64,000 nt of DNA from Shewanella benthica (GTDB taxonomy: Bacteria; Pseudomonadota; Gammaproteobacteria; Enterobacterales; Shewanellaceae), in the NCBI GenBank assembly GCA_023284085.1, contig JAKVHY010000031.1, positions 1 through 64,000 on the forward strand, written 5' to 3'. Of the stretch, positions 26,116-36,429 are shown piece by piece. The notes beneath the pieces were generated by a model that did not search any database, had not been told where the DNA came from, and saw only the letters and a list, made by a program, of their open reading frames with translations. The translations under genes and the position numbers were made by a program. Position 1 is the stretch's first letter; every line of letters starts with the position of its first letter.

Positions 26116-27666
26116 ATGGCTGTAAATATGGAACAGACGAGCTTAATTGGTAAAGAACAAGCGGCAAACAACATCTCTACATGGCAGATGCCAGACACCT
26201 TAGTTATCATTTTTTTCGTTGCATTAGCAGCGGCAGTGTTAACTTATTTTGTTCCTATTGGGGCTTTCGATACTCAAGAGGTAAGTTATTTAGCCAATGG
26301 TGTTGAAAAGTCGAGAGTCGTTGTCGATCCAAGTTCATTTCAATATATCCTAGACGAGCAAGGCGATCCTAAACTTCAGCCAGTTGCGCTGTTTGAGGGA
26401 GGCGGTGGTACAGGTTTCTTTAACTTCGCTTTCGAAGGTCTCGTGTCTGGCTCTAAGTGGGGCAGTGCCATCGGCGTTATCATGTTTATGCTGGTGATTG
26501 GTGGTTCGTTCGGGGTTGTGATGGCTACGGGAACCATAGATAACGGCATTCTGAGGCTTATCGATAAGACTCGTGGCAATGAGATGCTGTTTATTCCTGC
26601 TATATTTTGTTTGTTTTCCCTCGGCGGAGCCGTGTTCGGTATGGGTGAGGAGGCTATTGCCTTTGCGATAATCATCTGTCCCTTGATGATAAGACTGGGC
26701 TACGACGGTATAACGACCGTGATGGTGACCTATGTGGCGACCCAGATTGGTTTTGCCAGTTCCTGGATGAATCCATTTAGTGTTGCCATCGCCCAAGGGA
26801 TTGCCGGGATACCTGTGCTATCAGGCTCGGGAGTGAGAGTGATCATGTGGGCTGGATTCACTTTGATGGGGCTAGCATTCACCATGAGCTATGCTAAGAA
26901 GATCAAACAAACACCTTCCCTCTCCCATAGTTACCACTCGGATGCTTATTTCAGGGATAACCAGAGTAAAGCCAGCTTAGATAGTCGTTTCAATATCGGC
27001 GACATCTTAGTATTACTGGCGATTGTCGCGACTGTTGCTTGGGTTATCTGGGGTGTGGTGACTCAGGCCTGGTTTATTCCCGAGATCGCCAGCCAGTTTT
27101 TTACCATGGGGATAGTGGTAGGCTCGATAGGTGTGATATTCAAGCTTAATGGCATGACAATCAATAAAGTGGCGACCAGCTTTAAGCAAGGCGCAGGCAC
27201 TATGCTTGAACCTGCCGTGTTAGTTGGTTGTGCTTCAGGCATTCTTATCTTACTCGGCGGCGGTGGTCCAACTGAACCTAGCGTGCTTAATTCTATTTTA
27301 AACAGTGCAGGTAACGTCATTGGCCAATTACCTAACGCTCTGTCTGCCTGGTTTATGTTGCTGTTCCAGTCGGTATTTAATTTCTTCGTGACCTCAGGCT
27401 CGGGACAGGCTGCCCTGACTATGCCATTAATGGCGCCCTTAGCGGATATTGTGGGGGTGACTAGGCAGGTAGCCGTGTTAGCGTTTCAGTTAGGAGATGG
27501 TTTTACAAATGTCTTGGTACCGACATCGGCATCCTTGATGGCGACCTTAGGTGTGTGTCGTGTCGATTGGGGGGATTGGCTTAAGTTTATCTGGCGCTTC
27601 ATGCTTGGATTGTTTGTTGTATCAAGCTTAGTGGTCGTGGGGGCACACTATTTAGGCTTCAGTTAA
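26116..27666 (+). CDS. yfcC: YfcC-family transporter (DcuC/ArsB-like superfamily)
   Basis: 516 aa with around 12 membrane segments. Family sequences include GVIMFMLVIGGSFGVVMATGTIDNGI, FGMGEEAIAFAIIICPLM and a C-terminal FFVTSGSGQAALTMPLMAPLAD block, typical of YfcC. In E. coli the gene lies next to pta; here it is separated from pta by the pfl genes. The substrate is not proven; family members are annotated as basic amino-acid antiporters or dicarboxylate carriers. ATG 26116 lacks a clear ribosome site, so ATG 26128 is possible. Confidence 0.85.
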   Translation: MAVNMEQTSLIGKEQAANNISTWQMPDTLVIIFFVALAAAVLTYFVPIGAFDTQEVSYLANGVEKSRVVVDPSSFQYILDEQGDPKLQPVALFEGGGGTGFFNFAFEGLVSGSKWGSAIGVIMFMLVIGGSFGVVMATGTIDNGILRLIDKTRGNEMLFIPAIFCLFSLGGAVFGMGEEAIAFAIIICPLMIRLGYDGITTVMVTYVATQIGFASSWMNPFSVAIAQGIAGIPVLSGSGVRVIMWAGFTLMGLAFTMSYAKKIKQTPSLSHSYHSDAYFRDNQSKASLDSRFNIGDILVLLAIVATVAWVIWGVVTQAWFIPEIASQFFTMGIVVGSIGVIFKLNGMTINKVATSFKQGAGTMLEPAVLVGCASGILILLGGGGPTEPSVLNSILNSAGNVIGQLPNALSAWFMLLFQSVFNFFVTSGSGQAALTMPLMAPLADIVGVTRQVAVLAFQLGDGFTNVLVPTSASLMATLGVCRVDWGDWLKFIWRFMLGLFVVSSLVVVGAHYLGFS

Positions 27667-27693
27667 TGCCAGTATGATTAGATAGTTTAATAG

Positions 27694-27721
27694 AAAAACG
27701 GCATCAAATGATGCCGTTTTT
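27694..27721 (+). terminator. Terminator after yfcC
   Basis: AAAACGGCATCA and TGATGCCGTTTT form a hairpin around AA, followed by T-rich sequence. Confidence 0.85.
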
Positions 27722-27748
27722 ATGTTTAAAATCATATTAACTGACATA

Positions 27749-27779
27749 AAAAAGCCTAGGATTAACCTAGGCTTTTATT
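27749..27779 (-). terminator. Terminator after the TonB receptor gene
   Basis: Perfect stem AAGCCTAGG/CCTAGGCTT around ATTAA with T-runs on both strands, 13 bp past the minus-strand stop at 27792. It is also a backup for yfcC. Confidence 0.85.
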
Positions 27780-27791
27780 TAAATCATCTTT

Positions 27792-30410
27792 TTAGAATTT
27801 TTGTGTATAAGACGCTGTGTATGTACGTCCGTATAGATTATAAAGAGATGAATCATAGTTTAGATCTGAATCTAGAACAGGATCTTGGTTGGTGATGTTA
27901 CGAACACCTAAGGTAAACTTGCCATTCCATGCAGCCATGTAGCTATAGCTTGCATCAAAGGTTGTTTGTGATGAAAGACTACCCTCTTGCTCATAAGTAT
28001 TTGGATCTGTTTTTTCAGATTGTCCATCAATGTACTGAGTCAATAGTGAAGCGGAGTGATCACCATATGACCAATCAACAACCCAAGTGAAGCGGTACTC
28101 TGGCATGCCGTTACGACCAATTTGGTTGTTTACTGGTCCATTGAAGTACTCTTCATCATCGTAAGATAGGATGTAAGTTAGATCGAATGTTGAACCAAAA
28201 TCACCCGCGGCAGTTTCTAAGCCTGAATAGGCTAAGTTGAAATCGATACCAGAAGTATCGAAGCCATTACCATTGACCTGTGGGGTCGTTGCAGACAAGA
28301 CCTTACCATTTGCATCATCACCGGCACGCTCTATTTCACCCAATGCCAAGTTACCGTAGCCGACTTTCTTCTCTTCTTTCAGTAAAGAGTCTAGAGAGAC
28401 AAAGGTGATCACATCATCGATACTTAAATTGTAGTATTCAACTTTAGTACTGAAGTTGTCTGTGATGTTCCAGATTGCACCAATATTATAGAAATCAGAT
28501 GTTTCAGGCTGTAGCTCAGAGTTTGCTGTACGAGTTACGTCATATTGCTTAGCTTTACAATCTGCAGTAGACGTTCCTTGCTGTTCACAATAGTAATAAT
28601 CGGTTGCTGTATCGGCACTGAAAGAATCGGCAGCATAAAGATCTGATAATGCCGGTGCACGGAAGCCTTGGCCCCATGATGCACGTAATACAACATCTTC
28701 AATCAGCTGATATCTAAGTGCAATTTTAGGCGTCGTTGCTGTTCCAAAGTCTGAATAATTGTCATAACGGAAGGCTAAGTTTAGCTCTAAATCTTCAGTT
28801 ACAGGAATGATACTCTCTGCAAAGATTGCAAATACATCGCGATCTCCGCCTGAACCGTTACCTGAAGATCCGATGACTTCACCAGCAGCAGTTTCGGCAT
28901 CGACGTTAGCTTCATATTTGTACTGCATAAATTCAGTACCCACATACCAACCAACTATGCCTGCAGGAAGATCGATTGCCTCGAAGTTGATACCGGCATT
29001 CACACTTTGGAATTCCATGATATCTTGTTTAAGGGTATCGTGGCTTATTGCAGCAACAACAGCATCAGTGTTTCCTTCAGGACCGAAACTAAATTCACCA
29101 CTCTTAACCATAGCTTCAACAGTTGGGCGGTGCACATAGCCTTTACCGTAGTTGCTGTTTTCAGCTAGATTATAGTGGTAAGTGAAATCCCAGCCAAAGT
29201 CATCATGCTCACCGACTAAACCAATTTGGAGATCAGTGCTGTAATCAATCGTAGATGAATCACGGGTGCCTACATCGGTGAAGCGATAGTAAACTCGGCC
29301 ATCATTTTCATTTTTACTCGTGCCGGTATTGTTACCGTCGGTATCATAGTTCTGAATGTCAACTTGACCCGCATCAACATTAAACCAGCCTGCTGAAGGA
29401 GCGTAACGGCCGAAAGTCTCGTTACGAGAGAATAGACCTTGAGCTTCAAACATGATTTCGTCAGATAGCTCGTAACTTGCAGTGACATAACCTGCTGTAT
29501 ACTTACGCGCCGCGTGATCGGCTGCTTCTGAGGTATAATCATAACCACAGATGTAATCGCCATCACCATAATCATATACATGGCCGCCACCAACCATCTT
29601 GTCATTATCACAAGCGGCCATTGGATCAAATGCATAAGTTGTCATGTCCAGGAAGTTACGCGCATATGCAGAAACGCCAGTCGTATCATCGTACTTCTCT
29701 GCCAGGATATTGGTTGAGCTTGTGAACCAACGATCACGTTGGAAGATAATTTCACGATTCTGATGTTCAAATGAGAACGTTAGACTGCCCTTGTCACTGC
29801 TAGTACCACCTATGATGTGAGTTTTCCACTCTTCACCACCAGCTTGTTGAGGGTTAGATCCCGTAGCCGAGATTTCTAGTCCTTCAAAATCTTTCTTGAG
29901 GATAATGTTAACAACACCGGCAACGGCATCAGAACCATAAACAGCCGAAGCACCATCAGAAAGAATTTCGATGCGTTCAATAGCGGCTGTTGGAATGGTG
30001 TTTAAGTTAACTGCCGTACCACCCATAGTCGGTGAACCAGGCATACGTTTGCCGTTTAGAAGAACCAAAGTTCTGTCTGCACCTGCGCCACGCAGAGAAA
30101 TATTAGCTTGGCTCTGCCAAGAGCTACCCGATGATTCGGCGCTTGAGCCGAAGGTGTTTAAATTGCTACGACGTAAAACATCGGCAACTGACATAGCGCC
30201 TGTTTTTTCCATATCGGCAGCTGTAATTGTAGTTACCGGTGAAGATCCTTCTAAGTCAGTACGTTTAATACGTGAACCAGTAACTTGAATTCTTTCTACT
30301 TTTTCATCATCACTTGCAGCAAATACGGCTGGCGCAGTTAATGCGGCAGTTGCAGCACCACTAATTAGTGCAAAACGTACAGCTTTAGCCATCTTTGAGT
30401 TTGGCAGCAT
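27792..30410 (-). CDS. TonB-dependent outer-membrane receptor
   Basis: 872 aa. Signal peptide ends near AVFAA. The TonB box is VERIQVTGSRI, followed by the plug domain (VADVLRRSNLNTFGSS, NISLRGAGADRTLVLLNGKR, IERIEILSDGASAVYGSDAVAGVVNI) and a ~650-residue 22-strand barrel ending in YTASYTQKF (aromatic C-terminal residue). It resembles receptors common in Alteromonadales; substrate not assignable, siderophores and oligomers being possible. ATG 30410 is preceded by GAGAAAAA-type sequence. It has its own terminator and a CRP-like box ~420 bp upstream. Confidence 0.88.
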   Translation of the reverse strand: MLPNSKMAKAVRFALISGAATAALTAPAVFAASDDEKVERIQVTGSRIKRTDLEGSSPVTTITAADMEKTGAMSVADVLRRSNLNTFGSSAESSGSSWQSQANISLRGAGADRTLVLLNGKRMPGSPTMGGTAVNLNTIPTAAIERIEILSDGASAVYGSDAVAGVVNIILKKDFEGLEISATGSNPQQAGGEEWKTHIIGGTSSDKGSLTFSFEHQNREIIFQRDRWFTSSTNILAEKYDDTTGVSAYARNFLDMTTYAFDPMAACDNDKMVGGGHVYDYGDGDYICGYDYTSEAADHAARKYTAGYVTASYELSDEIMFEAQGLFSRNETFGRYAPSAGWFNVDAGQVDIQNYDTDGNNTGTSKNENDGRVYYRFTDVGTRDSSTIDYSTDLQIGLVGEHDDFGWDFTYHYNLAENSNYGKGYVHRPTVEAMVKSGEFSFGPEGNTDAVVAAISHDTLKQDIMEFQSVNAGINFEAIDLPAGIVGWYVGTEFMQYKYEANVDAETAAGEVIGSSGNGSGGDRDVFAIFAESIIPVTEDLELNLAFRYDNYSDFGTATTPKIALRYQLIEDVVLRASWGQGFRAPALSDLYAADSFSADTATDYYYCEQQGTSTADCKAKQYDVTRTANSELQPETSDFYNIGAIWNITDNFSTKVEYYNLSIDDVITFVSLDSLLKEEKKVGYGNLALGEIERAGDDANGKVLSATTPQVNGNGFDTSGIDFNLAYSGLETAAGDFGSTFDLTYILSYDDEEYFNGPVNNQIGRNGMPEYRFTWVVDWSYGDHSASLLTQYIDGQSEKTDPNTYEQEGSLSSQTTFDASYSYMAAWNGKFTLGVRNITNQDPVLDSDLNYDSSLYNLYGRTYTASYTQKF

Positions 30411-31079
30411 TTTTTTCTCCCTGAAACTTATTATGTTTTTAATAACTTGGTTTTAATTGTTATATAGCAACGAATGTAACCAGCCATACGCTTGTTAATG
30501 TTATTAAGCGAATATTGATTAATGTTGCTAGAGGTTGGATATAAGCACGTAGTGGTAACATCTGCAATAGTGTGTAAAGGAGAGGGGATAAAGTGCATTG
30601 TCACTTTTTATTAACCATTTAATTCATTGTTGGTAACACCTCGGCTTGTTGTAAATCTGTTAATCAATGGCTTGGGTTGTAATTGTGATGACAGTGTTAA
30701 TGCTTGGGCGTTTTATATTCTATTTCTATTTGTTCTAATATATTTATAAATGTTTCTCGGTGTTAAACTGGCAACATCTATTTAACTAATTAATCATGAA
30801 AAAAGTGTTCAGTTGAAACAAATATAATCATTTTGTGATTTTAATCACCTTTCCACTCTCCTTGCTTTGTTTTTAATTTGTTTGAAATACCATCGATTTT
30901 ACAAGTTTGATGTATTTGTAAATAAGTTTGATGTTTGGGTTTGTTGTTTTTGTAAGCGATTTGTATCAGAGGGAATTAATATTAGAAGGTAGGAAGTCAG
31001 CCATCATAAATTGATGGCTATGGGAAATACTGAATGATATTTAATAAACAGTTGACCAGTATGTGTTTGCATGTAGATA
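30411..31079. other. Long AT-rich intergenic region upstream of the TonB receptor
   Basis: 669 bp between the TonB receptor start and the 3' end of the TDT permease. It carries a CRP-like box at 30834-30849 and a hairpin at about 30998-31017 (AGCCATCA/TGATGGCT). No gene seen. A leader of up to 400 nt before the receptor is possible. Confidence 0.4.
30834..30849. promoter_or_regulatory. Putative CRP site
   Basis: TGTGATTTTAATCACC matches TGTGA-N6-TCACA at 9 of 10 positions. Confidence 0.5.
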
Positions 31080-32066
31080 TCATGCTTTCCAAGCACTAGG
31101 CCTGTAGTGAGATAAGTAACGATACGCGACATATATGACCACAGCCGTGGCGATAAACAGTTCGCCCTTAGCTGCCTGTTCTATAAGGCTGGTGAATTGA
31201 TTCATTCCATAGGTCTCAGTTAGCCAGTAGTTGGTCTTGAATAGCGCCGTAGCACCTATGACCATAGGGAAAGTAAAAGCTGCATAGCCAGGAGAGAAAG
31301 GTAGTCTTAACAAATGAAAGAAGGCCAGATAGATGACCGATGTCATTAAGACGGCAATGCTAAGCAGAAGTGCGACAACGACAATCGAAGGCTGGGTGGT
31401 AATCGTCAGGTAACCGGCTAAAGATAAACTGGCGGGAGCGGCGAGTATGGCGATGGTGGGTTTAGCTGCATCGGTAATTGGGGCACAAAATATCAAGCGG
31501 TAGAGCATGATTGGTAACATGATGAGGTAACACAAGATACCGAAATTCAATATAGCCTCGGCAATCCACTGAAAATTTTGAGCCGCCGACTCAGCATGAC
31601 TAGGGAAACTTACCGCGGCGACTATGATGCCAATAGGCGGTATAAACCAACTTGGAAGCATGTGTTCTAACTTAAAGTCCACAGCCCTATAAAAGACAAA
31701 CATACTCAAAAAGATAAGGTGGATGAGTATGGCAAGTAACCAGATTATTTGACCCGTAGCCGCTGAGTATTGACCGATGGAGTTTGAAATAACCATAAGT
31801 GCCATGGCAAAAGTTGGGATCACACTGCCTATGAGCGGATGGGTGAGCTCCTCATGCAAAATTTTGGGGTGAAGTACAAATTTAATCACCAGGCTGGCAA
31901 GTAAGATAGCCGCAATAGCAGCGCTGATGATTTGGCCTCGACCGTCCATAGTAGGAAGCATACTCTCCCATGCCCAACCTAGGCTAGCGATAGCAAGTGC
32001 TAAACCGGCCATAGGGCTTGGTAAACGAGAGGCTCGGTGAGAAAGGTGCTTAAAAGTAGATTTCAT
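31080..32066 (-). CDS. TDT-family (TehA/SLAC1-like) permease
   Basis: 328 aa with ten predicted membrane segments in the SLAC1/TehA pattern: PSPMAGLALAIASLGWAWE at the first helix, HPLIGSVIPTFAMALMVIS, PSWFIPPIGIIVAAV and LRLPFSPGYAAFTFPMVIGA. The family moves anions such as malate, tellurite-linked species or sulfite; substrate here unknown. Start at ATG 32066 with AGGGAG upstream; a GTG two codons earlier is also in frame. It lies downstream of the methyltransferase-like gene. Confidence 0.82.
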   Translation of the reverse strand: MKSTFKHLSHRASRLPSPMAGLALAIASLGWAWESMLPTMDGRGQIISAAIAAILLASLVIKFVLHPKILHEELTHPLIGSVIPTFAMALMVISNSIGQYSAATGQIIWLLAILIHLIFLSMFVFYRAVDFKLEHMLPSWFIPPIGIIVAAVSFPSHAESAAQNFQWIAEAILNFGILCYLIMLPIMLYRLIFCAPITDAAKPTIAILAAPASLSLAGYLTITTQPSIVVVALLLSIAVLMTSVIYLAFFHLLRLPFSPGYAAFTFPMVIGATALFKTNYWLTETYGMNQFTSLIEQAAKGELFIATAVVIYVAYRYLSHYRPSAWKA

Positions 32067-32189
32067 TTCCACTCCCTAGTTATTAAGTGATGACTTAATA
32101 TTAAGGGAATAGACTGCTTAAAAATATTTGATTCTAATTAACCATAGATTCAATTTAATTTAATACTCTGTGATTCAATAGACTCAATA

Positions 32190-33266
32190 TTAGCTTGGTT
32201 TTAGCTTACAACGTAACAAGGTATGCCCGAGCCCAATGTCGTCGATATCCTCATCGACATACAGACCGGCTTGGGAGATGAGACTCAACATATCTTTAGA
32301 GTGATACATTCTACTGTCACCATTAGCCATGGCGGTGAAGTAGATAGAGGTGGCATTGACACAATATGCGCCAGCCTCGAAAGGTTGCCTGTCCCAATAA
32401 GTCTCTAGAATACACAAGTCACTTCGCGTCGTCATACTCTGAGCGGTACGTTTCAGAATGCTTAATATTTGCGGCTTGGAGAAGCAATCCAAAAATTGGC
32501 TCATCCAATAAAGATCGCCCTCACGGCAGAAAGCTTGTGACTCATCGAGGAGATTGCATTCATAGCCTTGGATTCGGTCAGCTACATTTTTATCCTGAGC
32601 ATTTTTTAAGGCAACCTTTAGCTGGCCGGGGAGATCCATGATGGTGATATTAACATCACTGTTATACCCTGTGCATGCCAGTGCCCATTTTCCAGTATTA
32701 CCGCCGACGTCGACGATATGTTTAGGCTGGTTTTTAAATATTAATGGCAGTAACTGGCCAAACGCATGATCTGAATAGTAGTGATCAAACTCGAACCAAC
32801 TCTGTTTTACTTGCTCGGGTAATTCACTGAGAGTGGGGTAGATAGTCTCCCAATCACCGAATACTTTTAGCCCCTTTGGCTTGCCCTCGACGAGTGATGC
32901 CTCTAACTCGTATACACCTTGGTAGCAGACATCATGGACAAAATTAAGGTTAACCTTGGCCATATCATCGTGTAGCAGGAAGAAACCAATTTTATCCAAG
33001 CGATAACGTTCATCTTTATGCCAAACGAGTCTCATACTCAGGCCCATATCCAGTAATACACTTACAGCATATTCAGATAACTGGGTGCTGTGTTGTATAT
33101 CTTCGAGTAAACAGCCTGATTTACCCGCTGCATCTATCTGCTCTAATATGCCAAATTTGAGTAAACAGCGTGCGACTTGAAAACTGATAGGGGCGAAAGC
33201 AATTTTTTGTGCTTCAAATTTTGCGTCGAAAGCACTGATATCCTGTGGAGACTGATAGAAAGGCAT
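32190..33266 (-). CDS. O-methyltransferase-like class I SAM enzyme
   Basis: 358 aa. N-terminal winged-helix dimerisation domain (~15-110: ISFQVARCLLKFGILEQID, LSEYAVSVLLDMGLSMRL), then a Rossmann methyltransferase core with motif I HIVDVGGNTGKWALAC and NITIMDLPGQLKVA, plus a C-terminal tail. This resembles caffeate/acetylserotonin-type O-methyltransferases, but the substrate is unknown. No biosynthetic genes are beside it. ATG 33266 is used; 14 codons upstream an in-frame GTG exists but has no ribosome site. Confidence 0.75.
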   Translation of the reverse strand: MPFYQSPQDISAFDAKFEAQKIAFAPISFQVARCLLKFGILEQIDAAGKSGCLLEDIQHSTQLSEYAVSVLLDMGLSMRLVWHKDERYRLDKIGFFLLHDDMAKVNLNFVHDVCYQGVYELEASLVEGKPKGLKVFGDWETIYPTLSELPEQVKQSWFEFDHYYSDHAFGQLLPLIFKNQPKHIVDVGGNTGKWALACTGYNSDVNITIMDLPGQLKVALKNAQDKNVADRIQGYECNLLDESQAFCREGDLYWMSQFLDCFSKPQILSILKRTAQSMTTRSDLCILETYWDRQPFEAGAYCVNATSIYFTAMANGDSRMYHSKDMLSLISQAGLYVDEDIDDIGLGHTLLRCKLKPS

Positions 33267-33409
33267 AATAAATGTAGACTCGGTTATATAAGTAAAAGCG
33301 CAAGTCACTCTATCATGTTGGAAGAAAATAACAGTATGATTTATCCGAGTTTATTTGTACTTTTATATTAACTTGTGATGCAGCCTATACTTGTCGTTAA
33401 TAACGCTAA

Positions 33410-34837
33410 TCAGTGGGTGACAGCCTTGAGCATGTCGGCAAATACACTTGGAAATGTTCCTAGACCTATGACTGTTATGATAATGACCCAAGAAGTCACT
33501 TTTTCCCTCATATCAAGTTTACATGGGACTTCGGAACTTTCGGCTTTACCTAGCATGACCATGATGATCCTCAGATAGAAATAAAGGCCTATCACACTGG
33601 CAATCACCAAGAAGATCATCGGCCACCAAAGCTGGCCGGAGATGGCGGCAGCGACAAGATAGAACTTTCCCATAAATCCTATGGTTAATGGTATCCCGGC
33701 TAAAGACAGCATGAGCACACTTAAACATGTTGCCTGTAGGGGGTGTCGCCAGAAAAGGCCGCTTAATTGCTTGATTGAGGTGTTATTTTCCAGCTGCATC
33801 AACACAGAGAAGGTCCCCGTTAACGTGAGCATATAGGCGAGTAGATAAAAAATCATTGCTTCAATATTAAAGCTTATATCATTTAGCAGGTTGGCATTAC
33901 CCTCGAGTAATAATAAAAAAATCAGTAGATAACCAAAGTGAGAGATAGAGGAGAAGGCCAATATTCGCAGCAGCCTATCTTGCTGCAGTGCCAACAAATT
34001 ACCAATAAGCATAGATGCGACAGCGACTAGAGCGATGACGTCTAAAATAGTGCTATCGGTTTGCCACTCTCCATAACTGAACATCCTCCATAACACGATA
34101 AAAGCTGCCAATTTTGAGACGATAGCCAAGAGGGCCGTAGTGGGCAGAGGAGCGCCTTCAAAAATATCTGCGACCCACAGATGACAAGGTACCAGAGACA
34201 GTTTGAAACAAAGCCCGGTGAGAATAAAGATCATCCCGCTAGTGGTTAAACTCAGTGGCGAACTCGCTAGGTGTTGCAGCTTGTTTGTAGATACAGCATC
34301 AAATGTCAGGCTGCCTGTTTGCAGATAGATGAGCGCGATTCCCATGAGTATCAAGGCCGAAGCGCCGGCCGATAGCACCAGGTATTTAATTCCGGCTTCC
34401 TGACTATTAGGATTGTTATTTGAATAGGCGATAAGCCCGACGAAAGAGAGGCTCATTAGCTCTAAGGCCAGGAAAAAACTGGCGAAATGCTGACTGGCAA
34501 TCATGGACACAGCGCCCAGACTGGCCGTCAATAACAGCAGATAATACTCTTCATTGGTGTTATCCGACTTATCCAGCCAATGATAAAGCTGAGACCAGAG
34601 AAAAACTAAGATGACTAATAATCCAGTAGAGATCAGGGCATTTACTGGGGTGAAAATAAATAGCAGCTCAGACGTGGCAGGGGCTTCAATCAAGGACACT
34701 TGAGCCAGACAGGCGCCAATTAAGCCCACACCTGTGATCAAAAAAGCATGAATGTGCGAGCGTTTTAAGGCAATGCTCAGTAGCAAGAGCAAAATTGTGC
34801 TCAACAATATGCCTGCCGGAAGGTAGTGGCTACTCAT
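33410..34837 (-). CDS. nuoN: NADH:quinone oxidoreductase subunit N
   Basis: 475 aa (E. coli 485), about 14 membrane segments of the Mrp-antiporter-like fold. Conserved residues: the Glu of FFLALELMSLS (TM5), Lys of GIKYLVLSAGASALILMG and LCFKLSLVPCHLW (proton channel Lys), and GIPLTIGFMGKFYL. One of three proton-pumping subunits. Last gene of the nuo operon; its ATG overlaps the nuoM stop (ATGA). Confidence 0.94.
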   Translation of the reverse strand: MSSHYLPAGILLSTILLLLLSIALKRSHIHAFLITGVGLIGACLAQVSLIEAPATSELLFIFTPVNALISTGLLVILVFLWSQLYHWLDKSDNTNEEYYLLLLTASLGAVSMIASQHFASFFLALELMSLSFVGLIAYSNNNPNSQEAGIKYLVLSAGASALILMGIALIYLQTGSLTFDAVSTNKLQHLASSPLSLTTSGMIFILTGLCFKLSLVPCHLWVADIFEGAPLPTTALLAIVSKLAAFIVLWRMFSYGEWQTDSTILDVIALVAVASMLIGNLLALQQDRLLRILAFSSISHFGYLLIFLLLLEGNANLLNDISFNIEAMIFYLLAYMLTLTGTFSVLMQLENNTSIKQLSGLFWRHPLQATCLSVLMLSLAGIPLTIGFMGKFYLVAAAISGQLWWPMIFLVIASVIGLYFYLRIIMVMLGKAESSEVPCKLDMREKVTSWVIIITVIGLGTFPSVFADMLKAVTH

Positions 34838-36429
34838 AATGCACTTCCTGTTATGGCGTACGCAAGTACTTGGGCTAATGGCTGCTCTAGCATGTCCAAT
34901 AGTGGTTGTGGGTGTATACCCAAAAGTATCAAGCCTGCAGCGATCGACATGAGTGTCAACTTCTCCTTCAGGCTAAGGTCTGGGTATGGACTGGGGAGGG
35001 CCGGTGGTTTTGCGTGTTCAGCCACTTTGGCGCTTGCTTGCTCACTCGTCGATGTGAGGGGGATTCTTGTGTCTGCTGTGGAGGCCGGGCTTTCCAAGTC
35101 TGAGCCTTGGGTTCGAAAAGGTCCGAAGAAACTTTTTTGAATCATGCGCAGGGAATACACTGCGCCAAGTATCAAACCCAAGGAGGCAAGAACGGCAAAA
35201 CTAGCGTGCTGTTCTAAGGCGCCGACCAGTACGAGAAATTCTCCGATAAAATTACCCAACCCCGGCATGCCTAGGGAGGCGATGGCGAAGAAGAGCCCCA
35301 TGGCGCTCAGTTGAGGTAAATAGCGCCATAAGCCGGCAAATTGATGCAGATCCCGGCTATGAAACCTTTGTTGTATCAGGCCGACTAACATAAACAGCGC
35401 CGCGCTACTCAGGCCATGGGCGAGCATCTGCATCACGGCGCCCTGAAGGGCAATCATGTTGAGGCTAAAGCAACCTAAGAGTACGAAGCCCATATGGCTC
35501 ACACTCGAGTAGGCCACGATGCGTTTCAAGTCATGTTGAGAAAAAGCCATCAAGGCGCCGTAGATGATGCTCAAAACGGCGAGGCTCATCATCAGTGGCG
35601 ACCAAAACTGCACCGCGTCGGGAAACAGAGGGAGTACGAATCGTATGATGCCGTAACCACCTGTCTTTAAGAGTATTGCCGCCAATATAATACTCGCCGG
35701 AGTGGGGGCTTGGGTGTGGGCATCGGGTAACCAAGGGTGAAAGGGAAAGGCGGGCAGCTTGACCAGAAAAGCGATAATAAAACCTAAACAGATCCAGATT
35801 GCCATCGGGGAAGAGATGGGCGCAAGAATTAACACATGGTAGTTGAAGCTAAGCAGGCCTGTTTCCTGATAATGAAATACCACTAAGGCTAGGGTGCTCA
35901 GTAGCATCAATAATCCGCCAGCCTGGGTAAACAAGAAGAATTTTAGCGCGGCATATCGACGATTTTCATGTCCCCATATGGCAATAAGAAAATACATGGG
36001 AACCAACATGACTTCCCAGAAGACGAAGAAGAGTAGCAGATCCATCGCCAGAAAAACGCCGATGATCCCGGCCAAGGTCCAGAGAAAATTAAAGTAGAAG
36101 AATCCCTGATGTTTGTCAATCTCACACCAGGCAGAAGAGAGGGCGACGAGACCCATCAATAGGGTCAGTAATATCAAGACCAGGCTAAGACCATCCATGG
36201 AAAAGTGAGCCGTGATGTTAAACCTGTCAATCCAGACATGGCTCTCATCGAAAAGCCACTGACTGCTTCGGGCAAGTGGGCTGGTCAATGTCAAAATGCC
36301 TAAATAGGCCAAGCTACCCAGGAGTGTGAACAGAGATATCCTGCGTGGCAAGTTTGGATTAAAACCTTGACTGTACCAAGCCAGCAGTCCGCCCAGGAGT
36401 GGAATTAAGATTAACAAAGATAACGTCAT
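34834..36429 (-). CDS. nuoM: NADH:quinone oxidoreductase subunit M
   Basis: 531 aa (E. coli 509). Antiporter-like membrane subunit: FFVFWEVMLVPMYFLI with the TM5 Glu, LKFFLFTQAGGLLML, FLVKLPAFPFHPWLPDAHTQAP with the channel Lys, and GLSSAALFMLVG. A Ser/Thr-rich segment (~455-500) before the last membrane segment is longer than usual. Start ATG 36429 overlaps the nuoL TGA and has GGGGAG upstream. Confidence 0.94.
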   Translation of the reverse strand: MTLSLLILIPLLGGLLAWYSQGFNPNLPRRISLFTLLGSLAYLGILTLTSPLARSSQWLFDESHVWIDRFNITAHFSMDGLSLVLILLTLLMGLVALSSAWCEIDKHQGFFYFNFLWTLAGIIGVFLAMDLLLFFVFWEVMLVPMYFLIAIWGHENRRYAALKFFLFTQAGGLLMLLSTLALVVFHYQETGLLSFNYHVLILAPISSPMAIWICLGFIIAFLVKLPAFPFHPWLPDAHTQAPTPASIILAAILLKTGGYGIIRFVLPLFPDAVQFWSPLMMSLAVLSIIYGALMAFSQHDLKRIVAYSSVSHMGFVLLGCFSLNMIALQGAVMQMLAHGLSSAALFMLVGLIQQRFHSRDLHQFAGLWRYLPQLSAMGLFFAIASLGMPGLGNFIGEFLVLVGALEQHASFAVLASLGLILGAVYSLRMIQKSFFGPFRTQGSDLESPASTADTRIPLTSTSEQASAKVAEHAKPPALPSPYPDLSLKEKLTLMSIAAGLILLGIHPQPLLDMLEQPLAQVLAYAITGSAL

